Shown here: in pieces, positions 45,701 through 51,445 of the stretch
How positions within the stretch are numbered: position 1 is the stretch's first letter
Layout of the letters: each line of letters begins with the position of its first letter
From: Holophagae bacterium
Lineage (GTDB): Bacteria; Acidobacteriota; Holophagae; Acanthopleuribacterales; Acanthopleuribacteraceae
Direction: 5' to 3'
Assembly: GCA_030429565.1 (NCBI GenBank)
Contig: JAUIFE010000012.1
Location: 166,933-230,932, forward strand
Length of the DNA: 64,000 nucleotides
Made by a program: the position numbers and the translations under genes
Notes under the pieces: model-generated
The model's input: only the letters and a program-made list of their open reading frames with translations
Told to the model about the DNA's origin: nothing
Database searches by the model: none

Positions 45701-46124
45701 AGAGATCGCAACGGAAGGTCACCCGATAGCGTTGGCGCTCTCGGCGTTCTTCCGGTCGTTCGGTGCGGCCCTCGAAGCCGACACCCTCAAAAAGGGGAAA
45801 GGCGCGGAAGCGATCCACTTGGAACGGTTTCTGCTCAGGCCGAACCAGCCGAACGAGCTAAAAGACGTGCTAACCAGAGATCTGTTTCGCACGCTGGCGT
45901 TGGTGGCTTCAACGTATCGGTTGAATTTCCCATACACCAGCAACTACCAGTTCGCCCAACGGTTCGCGGATGAACGAGGCGCTATCGAAAAGGCCGGTTT
46001 CAAAATCACGCGGCGTAAAGCCGGCGGAAACAAACTTAAATACACCATCACCGTGTTGGATGATGACATAGCCGAAAGAACCACAAAAGACACGAGCAAA
46101 CCGAAGCTTTCGTTAGTTCGATAG
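42741..46124 (+). CDS. Phage/satellite-type primase-helicase (CHC2 zinc finger, TOPRIM, P-loop ATPase)
   Basis: 1127 residues starting at TTG (GGAG 10 bases upstream); the start is the least certain part. The zinc-binding motif CDCPNH...LWRCWGCDAYGD lies at about residues 54-82 (CHC2 type). The TOPRIM-like core has VLITEGVTDCIAAMQ at about 302 and VYICLDNELSG at about 347. A P-loop ATPase has Walker A GPYKCGKSNG at about 768, Walker B-like LTALDNVEVED at about 805 and sensor IVTTGIEPLGE. The order primase then ATPase is that of P4-alpha/T7 gp4-like replication proteins. The C-terminal ~100 residues recur as a decayed copy at 46676-47024. Confidence 0.88.
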   Translation: MSTGKTKSGTKTKPVPDITKIDYYQRITAVPIGEIARELLDSRITAQTATQLECDCPNHESVSKRSLQISLDKGLWRCWGCDAYGDVLQLVEFLKFGVTTVKQRGEMPDTHRQARDFLAERAGLPPLGQTRASERAIQNYENFSHNRERTFDALRVMADLFHKTLLSDEKALAWVHQNYGLTLETIKALKIGLAQYGRTTIEQLEETHGIKRRDVIRTGLFRLDEAHGTMTTLNGRVIFPYWKEGRITFMIGRILPWAKDAGKQPKYKKLPVHDLFSRAYVDPSINNGAIYNEDCMRAKPKEVLITEGVTDCIAAMQQGFAAISPVTVQFRDRDVPRLLELLKHKPMVYICLDNELSGVGLKGALKLAKTLEESGIRPKIITLPLGETQQAARQLLATAYGVSASADPKNLKAGVSNPTPERLAEVDRLIGQSKIDLNAYFAAGNTPAQFRSVLGTARHRVELMIDQLSLAVDDELMFQERKEVLTEVARQPEFFIKKCLDRIRNHYGKKVMSYQTLRSELKEAKKAVKVERDYQEVSQALEEEWEKAEPGSCREAILLYESKRPPYWRPSSERIAEIIFEWFQENGGEFVSLPGPRAALFFENELLEINHKDNAVYKPFQTAFHTHTGFTRVDIRGREIIERIQYMALEHGVKCKEFTWMHTVLEEYAVFFNLNNDAGEIAKITPSGVEIIPNGANEDGVFLRRSEKIDPITYVPDVDIRQADEILARLLDENLACSAGDRRFLSAWLQCFLLLDFAGTRPMTRFEGPYKCGKSNGVKLLTTLLYGEPQQKIDTGAARYADAAANPLTALDNVEVEDADRQMIQFLLTATTKIIREKRDVNSNSGTVQEQAKCLIVTTGIEPLGEQLGEILSRLFTVKFSKKHMSTEFNETDMTIEIRKQRDYLISAIMHKTARVLAMIERGQIRTCMSLLRASLGEFFQDRANDYLSLMYLMTHCADTPENQEAALTKLSPEFVASLRGFDTKTAEIATEGHPIALALSAFFRSFGAALEADTLKKGKGAEAIHLERFLLRPNQPNELKDVLTRDLFRTLALVASTYRLNFPYTSNYQFAQRFADERGAIEKAGFKITRRKAGGNKLKYTITVLDDDIAERTTKDTSKPKLSLVR

Positions 46125-46279
46125 TGCCCGGCTTCGTGATGGGTCGACGGATTGGGTAAACGGTGGAGGAATCAACACAGTTAACCCCCTTCTAATCCCC
46201 TCTCCAACTCGACCTAAAGCCTTGGTACTGCTCGTTTTCTTTATCTTTTTGTTGAGAGGTTAAGTAAAAAAAGAAAAAA

Positions 46280-46394
46280 CACCCCCCTAAATGAAGTGGG
46301 GCTGTTCCCATTACAGTGAGAAGCAATGCGTTTTCTATCCCCTAAGGGGGGGTGCCTTTTTCGGAAACAGTAGGTAACAACCTAACTGTTTCCG
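46280..46394 (+). terminator. Two successive strong hairpins downstream of the primase gene
   Basis: CACCCCCC (46280-46287) pairs with GGGGGGTG (46347-46354), followed by CCTTTTTC. Next, CGGAAACAGT-(AGGT..ACCT)-ACTGTTTCCG at 46362-46394 is a near-perfect stem followed by TTTAAA. The first looks like a terminator for the primase; the second may be a back-up terminator or a protein-binding site. The rest of 46125-46675 holds no gene. Confidence 0.65.
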
Positions 46395-46675
46395 TTTAAA
46401 GCACTGGTGCGCAAAGCTTTAGCGTGGGTTAGATAGCACGAACAGCAGTCGTGCGCCGTTAACCCCTGAATCACTTTTGCGACTGAACGCCGTGCTTGCT
46501 GATGATTTACCGACCGCCAGCAGGCAAAAACAACACGTCTTCGTTTCCATTTCTGTATTGCTTTGTCAAACAGGCATGGCCACGTCAAATTTGAACCAAA
46601 CCCGTGAGCCATTTTCTTCTTTAGAAGCTGCGCTCTCATCCGAACCGAGAATCCTTGCTCGACGCCTCCCACGAC

Positions 46676-47024
46676 TGGCATTACCGGCCTATTCTCAAGG
46701 CTCTACGCAAAAAGGAGCCAATATTTCCGCAAACCAGACGAACCCAACGCCTTGGTTGATATCCAGTTGCGCGACCCGTTGCCGACCTTGCGGGTTGCCG
46801 CGCGGACGGCCAACGATTCGCTACCTTACGAACGCACCAAGCAATTTTCGTCCCGGTTCCACTTCGACAAGGCCGCGATTGAGGACGCCGGTTTTGAGAT
46901 CTCACGCCGTAAGGGACGCAACAACGTCAACCTGTACACCCTTCGCCAGATCGGAGAAGCCATCGACCTAAAACAACGCCAGCCGCCCGGTGCTTACAAG
47001 CTGGTCGCGGTGCAAGACGGTTAA
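46676..47024 (+). pseudogene. Decayed second copy of the primase C-terminal domain
   Basis: Translation ending at 47024 gives FRKPDEPNALVDIQLRDPLP, then TLRVAARTANDSLPY, QFSSRFHFDKAAIEDAGFEI and SRRKGRNNVNLYTL. It aligns residue for residue with the C-terminus of the primase at 42741 (LRPNQPNELKDVLTRDLFRT, QFAQRFADERGAIEKAGFKI, TRRKAGGNKLKYTI). No credible start or RBS is found; upstream in-frame sequence loses similarity before 46676. It is the 3' remnant of a second primase gene or of an internal duplication. A short TTG-initiated product from 46752 cannot be excluded. Confidence 0.75.
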
Positions 47025-47848
47025 TCGCCAGGGATGAGCGGCGGTAAGTAGCAAACGGCCCGCGCCGTGCCTCTAAACGGGTGCGGTGCGGCCTAACCCC
47101 TTGCCCGCCGCAATAGTAGCCGTATGCGGCCATTTGCGCCTAAAACGGCTCGCGGCCTCGACGGGCGCTTAATCCCTCAATGACATCTCAGGATTAATAA
47201 GAAAGTAATCAGAACGTTTAATTGACGGCAAACCGTTGGGGCCGTAGCAGCAAGGGCGCGTCGTATTAAACATATTAAACATTTTAAAGAAAGATTAAGA
47301 TATAGAATGACGCTTCCGTGCAAATGGCTTGGTGTACCACTGGATTCACGCACAACCCCTCTATAAACCCTTAACCCTTTCTCAGGACGTTTAATCACCT
47401 GAGATCTTGACAGATCACCGCACAAGCCTATCAAATCCAGCTAGTTAAATCTCAGTCCGTCGCGTTTCAAGCTGGGCATCATGTTTAACTCATCCCAAGT
47501 AAGCGCCATTTTTATTGGCGCTTGTAAACCGCAGTCGACAAACCCATGGTAGCCACCAAGGTTTCGGGCTGCAACATGCTTTTTGAAAATTTTTGACAGG
47601 TTTTTCGGTCGAATTGGATAGTTAGTCTTTAAAAGAGGGCGTGTTGGGCAGATAGCCTAATGCCCTCGCCCTGCGTGAACAGCAGCGTTCGCACCAGGTG
47701 AAAAAATTTGACCGACTTTTGGTCCAAAAGCGGTCTTTAGTAAGTGTAGGGCGTTGTTTGGGAAACCCCGAATGAACGACCTGATTTTTTCTACCGAAAC
47801 AGCGCAACCACCCACGGATTGCGCCAAGAACCACCAGAGAGGTATTTT
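47025..47848. other. Long gap with hairpins between primase remnant and paralogue pair
   Basis: About 820 bases. AAGCGCCA-TTTTTAT-TGGCGCTT (47501-47523) is a perfect 8 bp stem without a T-run. 47255-47310 is very AT-rich. No gene with a ribosome binding site is seen; it is a candidate place for the element's replication origin, without direct evidence. Confidence 0.35.
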
Positions 47849-48607
47849 TTGACGACTTCATGTTCAGTGATTCCCACGCCAAAGTACAAAGGCCTGAGCG
47901 GCATTCTCGAATCGTTATGCGAAACCATTGACCGGCTATTCCAGACCCAAGGGATTCTCTACGACGCCCACAACCAGCGCGAGTCATTTACCAGTGACGA
48001 CCTTGCCCGCCACAACACCAACCTGACGATTGAGCGGGTCGGGGAAATCCACCAAAAGTTAGCCCGGCTCGCGAGCATGGTTCCAACACAAGATGAACCC
48101 ATGCCCGGTTACCAAGCGCCCGAGCTTCCCGAGATTGAACACGGCATGCCGCTGGACCAGCTCATGACCGGTTTTCGAAAAATGGTTCAATTCGCCAAGC
48201 AGTGGCCAAGCCCGAACGCGTCCCACCTGCGCCCCGCAAAGCTGACCATGACGACCTACAACCGTCTGGTCAAGCTGACCAGAGCCGCAGAGAAAGACCT
48301 TTTGGGTGAAGAAGGACCCTACCCGTTTCAGTCGGTCCACCCCGCCAAAACCTACGAAACCACGCTTTTCTACGACGACATGAAAGCCTTGTTCTTGTTA
48401 CTCGACGAAGCGTCAACGACCCTTCACGCGGCGAACAGCTTACAGCAAGAAACCAACCCTTGCGCCGAGCCTGTCACCGACGAGGATATGCACGTTTTGG
48501 CGGAATACACCGGCCACCTTCAAGGCCAGTGGTTCGAATTGATGAGCGAATTGGAGCCGCTGGCTTCAAGCTCAACCGGTGAGATCGCAACCGCAACCCA
48601 GGGCTAA
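47849..48607 (+). CDS. Element protein of unknown function, paralogue 1 (TTG start)
   Basis: 252 residues starting at TTG, preceded by GAGAGG at proper spacing and a short T-run. No known family is recognised. The protein is helical, soluble and without signal peptide. It shares an ordered set of blocks with the next gene: KYKGLSGILESLCETIDRLF, MTTYNRLVKLTRAAEKDLL, LLLDEASTTLHAANSL and a C-terminal Y-x-x-H-L-x-x-x-W motif with LMSELEP. The two genes are therefore diverged tandem duplicates. The neighbourhood (primase, recombinases) suggests an element-specific regulatory or morphogenetic role, which is an inference. Confidence 0.75.
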   Translation: MTTSCSVIPTPKYKGLSGILESLCETIDRLFQTQGILYDAHNQRESFTSDDLARHNTNLTIERVGEIHQKLARLASMVPTQDEPMPGYQAPELPEIEHGMPLDQLMTGFRKMVQFAKQWPSPNASHLRPAKLTMTTYNRLVKLTRAAEKDLLGEEGPYPFQSVHPAKTYETTLFYDDMKALFLLLDEASTTLHAANSLQQETNPCAEPVTDEDMHVLAEYTGHLQGQWFELMSELEPLASSSTGEIATATQG

Positions 48608-48652
48608 ACGATACCGCCCAGTGCGTCCAAATTTCAAAGCTGAGAGGTTTTT

Positions 48653-49396
48653 TTGACCAGCATGATCCAAGCCCCTCCCAAGCCCGAACTCAAGGGCTTA
48701 ACAAGCGTCCTGGCCGCTATTGACGAGGCTGTATTTCAAATGGACGAACATCAAAAGCTACTGAACAAAGCCGCAAACCGCGAAGCGTCACACGCTGACC
48801 CTGACGCGGCGCGCGGATTCTCTCACAGCTCGGCCTTTGAATCGCTGGCCCTGTTCCAAGAGCAGCTTGCAACCGTCGTCCAAGGCTACGGCCAACCTAA
48901 GCTTGGTTATGTGCCGCCTAAATTCCTGAACCCTGATCCGGGCATGCAGCGAGACCAAATGGTTTTTCTGTTCTATGAACTGAAAGGGAAAATAGAGCGA
49001 CAACATGAATTTCAGGAATTCTTGGCACGGGACGACCAAATGGGCATGACAACCTATAACCGATTGGTTGGCCTTGCCCTGAGCGCAGAACAGGTTTTAA
49101 GCACCCGTCTCGCCGCGCGACCTTGGCGATTTCGCGACATCAACCTTGTGAGCATGATGGTTCCGGTTTATGAGGACTTCAAGCGGTCCTTATTGGCCAT
49201 TGATGAAGCCTCGAATGCGGTGATCCAAGCGAACTGCCTTTATGAGGAACCCGACCCCTTCGCGGAAGTCTTGACCCGCAAAGACGTCTGCACTTTGGGG
49301 TGTTACCTAAACCACCTAACCCGGAAATGGAACGGTCTGTTTGCAGACCTCGAAAGTGTGTTCTACCGCATCTTGCCCGATAGCGTGATGGGTTAA
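48653..49396 (+). CDS. Element protein of unknown function, paralogue 2 (TTG start)
   Basis: 247 residues starting at TTG, with GAGAGG and a T-run upstream, the same initiation context as paralogue 1, 45 bases after its stop. Matching blocks are ELKGLTSVLAAIDEAVFQM, MTTYNRLVGLALSAEQVL, LAIDEASNAVIQANCL, and CYLNHLTRKWNGLFADLES near the end. No family is recognised. The spacing indicates cotranscription with paralogue 1. An ATG three codons in (MIQAPPKPEL) is a possible alternative start. Confidence 0.75.
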   Translation: MTSMIQAPPKPELKGLTSVLAAIDEAVFQMDEHQKLLNKAANREASHADPDAARGFSHSSAFESLALFQEQLATVVQGYGQPKLGYVPPKFLNPDPGMQRDQMVFLFYELKGKIERQHEFQEFLARDDQMGMTTYNRLVGLALSAEQVLSTRLAARPWRFRDINLVSMMVPVYEDFKRSLLAIDEASNAVIQANCLYEEPDPFAEVLTRKDVCTLGCYLNHLTRKWNGLFADLESVFYRILPDSVMG

Positions 49397-49490
49397 CGAC
49401 GTATCGGCACTGAATTGGCGGCGCGTCGGGTTTTACTGGGTGCGCTCGCCTATCTGTTTCACAAAAGGAGGACGCAACCTGCGCCATTTC

Positions 49491-49613
49491 ATGCGTTGCA
49501 AATGGGCGAAATTCGTCGCCCTACCGGCAATTCAATGGTTGACAAATCAAACATGCAATTCAACTAAACCTTACGGAAATCTCACACAAGACCAGGAGTG
49601 CGCTTCACTATGA
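49491..49613 (+). CDS. Possible small protein overlapping the next gene by ATGA
   Basis: A 40-residue frame (MRCKWAKFVALPAIQWLTNQ...) ends in TGA overlapping the ATG of the next gene, the classic coupling layout. A strong AAGGAGG lies at 49465-49471, which is 19 bases before this ATG but 7 bases before an in-frame CTG at 49479. The RBS and the stop/start overlap support translation; start codon and function are uncertain. Confidence 0.35.
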   Translation: MRCKWAKFVALPAIQWLTNQTCNSTKPYGNLTQDQECASL

Positions 49614-50050
49614 TTTCAGGCGAAATGTTTCAAAAGGCGATTCTTGCCAACAAAGAAGCCGAGCGAAAAAGACGATCCGAGACGGAACCTAAGCCAGAGA
49701 TTAAACCCGAACCCAAACCTAGACACCTGTTCGACAAACTGCTTACCGCTGATGATTTCCCCCTGTTTCTGTCGCTGATCGCCGCGCTTGAGCGAGATTT
49801 CAACCTCAACCGCTCAAGTGACTGCCTGCGCTCGCTGTTGATCGGCGCGAACACCGTCAAGCTCATCGGTGCAATGGAGCGCGGCCACTTCGCCGACGCC
49901 GAACGCATCAACCGCATGTTGTGTTCCCACCTTGACGCGTTGCCAACGGTCCAGGCCGACGACCCAACCGCAGAACCCAAGCGCAACCAAGCGTGGGCAA
50001 CCTCGGTACTGAACAGCCTGAACCAACAAGAACAGCAAGCGGCGGTGTAA
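49610..50050 (+). CDS. Small element protein of unknown function
   Basis: 146 residues, MISGEMFQKAILANKEAERK, followed by a highly charged Lys/Glu/Pro segment (ETEPKPEIKPEPKPRH) that is likely disordered. A helical domain follows (DDFPLFLSLIAALERDF...CLRSLLIGANTVKLIGAMERG) and a disordered tail. AGGAG lies 11 bases before the ATG. No family is recognised. It is on the same strand as the paralogue pair and probably in the same transcript. The hairpin region ending in a terminator follows it. Confidence 0.65.
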   Translation: MISGEMFQKAILANKEAERKRRSETEPKPEIKPEPKPRHLFDKLLTADDFPLFLSLIAALERDFNLNRSSDCLRSLLIGANTVKLIGAMERGHFADAERINRMLCSHLDALPTVQADDPTAEPKRNQAWATSVLNSLNQQEQQAAV

Positions 50051-50113
50051 ACACGAAAAAAATTGGGGATAAGACCTTGGTCGCTGGTTTCACGACTGAG
50101 TGATATCAAGGGC

Positions 50114-50192
50114 TTGGGCGCGGTCGGCAGGGCTAAAACTGGGGATAAGACGCGTTATTCCCAGTTATCAGCACGCACGCCGACCGCGCCAA
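50114..50192. repeat. Large two-tier inverted repeat between convergent element genes
   Basis: Outer arms TTGGGCGCGGTCGGC (50114-50128) and GCCGACCGCGCCAA (50179-50192) match except for one extra G. Inner arms AACTGGGGATAA (50137-50148) and TTATTCCCAGTT (50155-50166) pair with one G-T wobble. The element can form one long interrupted hairpin. TGGGGATAAGAC also occurs just upstream at about 50065. Confidence 0.75.
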
Positions 50193-50201
50193 CCCCAAAC
50201 G

Positions 50202-50245
50202 AAAAAGACCGGCAACCTAGCGGGTTCGCCAAGCTGCCGGTCTTC
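50202..50245 (-). terminator. Terminator of the tyrosine recombinase gene
   Basis: AGACCGGCA/TGCCGGTCT stem followed on the minus strand by TTTTTCG, about 25 bases after the recombinase stop. The plus-strand side also has TCTTTC, so it may act in both directions. Confidence 0.8.
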
Positions 50246-50270
50246 TTTCGCCGTGTTTCGCCGCGTGCGG

Positions 50271-51260
50271 TCAAAGCCGCTCTATCGCGTCGGCAAGCGC
50301 CTGATTGCTCAAGTGCGTGTAAATCAACGTGGTGGAAATGTCGGCATGGCCAAGCGCTTCTTTGACAACCAGCAAATCACCGGTCTTTTCGTAAAGGTGC
50401 GTTGCGAACGTATGCCGCAAGGTGTGCGGCGTGACGTGCTGCTCAATCCCGGCCTTGGCGACCCAGTACCGAACGCGGTTGTCGACCTGGGCCGCCGAGA
50501 TTCGGGTGAGTCGGTTGGAAAAGAACAAGGCGTCGACGTCGGCCGGTGCTTTCTTGGCGCGCTCGCGAAGGTAACGGCGGAACAGCGCGCGCAAGTCGGT
50601 TTTCAAGAACTTGGCCTGCGGCACGTCGCCCTTACCGACGATCAACAGGCGCTTGTTGTCTAAGTCGACGTCGGCCACGTTCAGGTTGATCAACTCTTGT
50701 AAACGCAAACCCGTACAAAGGAAGGTTTCAATCATGACCCGATCACGCAAAGCCGCGAACCCAGTTCGCGCACGAAGCTCACGCAACACCAACGTCTTGG
50801 CCCGTTGCGACAAGAATTCAGGAACCTTGCGACTCACGCGGCGAAGTTTGACGCGTTGCGCGGGATTGTCGGCCCGCAAGCCTTCGTCAACCGCCCAACT
50901 GAAGAACGACCGCGACGCGGCCTTGAGCCGTTCAATGGAACCCGCCGCGCGCGGCTTGCCGTTGGGCTTGTTCTGAATCGTTGGCGAGGTGAGCGCGGCG
51001 ATTAGCGCTTGGCTGTCCACCGTGAGCAAGGCCGACGCGGGCGCAACCGTGAGAATCGCTTGTTCCAGCAAGCGAAGGTCGCGGGCATATGCCGAAATCG
51101 TTTTAGCCGCTTTCCGGTCGGCTTTCTGTTGATCGGAAAAGGCCTGAATCGGGTCGCGCTCAGACTGCCGCGCCGCGCTCGCTGGGCGGACGGTGAGAGA
51201 CGAACGAGACGTGAAAGGGGTTTGGGTGTGACTGCGAACGGAAAGCTGCGAGACGGTCAT
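50271..51260 (-). CDS. Tyrosine recombinase (XerC/D-like phage integrase)
   Basis: 329 residues from the ATG with AGAAGG 8 bases upstream. The N-terminal ~30 residues are Ser/Thr/Arg-rich. A SAM-like core-binding domain follows at about 35-130, then the catalytic domain with Arg186 (CTGLRLQEL), Lys210 (VGKGD), His279 and Arg282 (HTLRHTFATHL), His305 (LGHADIS) and Tyr314 (IYTHLS), all six catalytic positions. The C-terminus ends soon after the tyrosine, as in XerC/XerD. It could integrate or excise the element, or resolve multimers. It is the only clearly minus-strand gene in the element. Confidence 0.95.
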   Translation of the reverse strand: MTVSQLSVRSHTQTPFTSRSSLTVRPASAARQSERDPIQAFSDQQKADRKAAKTISAYARDLRLLEQAILTVAPASALLTVDSQALIAALTSPTIQNKPNGKPRAAGSIERLKAASRSFFSWAVDEGLRADNPAQRVKLRRVSRKVPEFLSQRAKTLVLRELRARTGFAALRDRVMIETFLCTGLRLQELINLNVADVDLDNKRLLIVGKGDVPQAKFLKTDLRALFRRYLRERAKKAPADVDALFFSNRLTRISAAQVDNRVRYWVAKAGIEQHVTPHTLRHTFATHLYEKTGDLLVVKEALGHADISTTLIYTHLSNQALADAIERL

Positions 51261-51445
51261 GTTTTGCACCTTCTTAAAGTGTGTGATTAGCGCGGAACAT
51301 GTCCTAAACCAACAAGTTACGTGATCGGCGCTAACCTATTGTCGCTCCGTTTGGCACCCGCGCCAAGCCCTGATTCACTTCATTTTTAATACCCTGGGAA
51401 ACCCTCAACAAAACCACTGAAACAAGCACTTTGGAGGCTCTTTTT

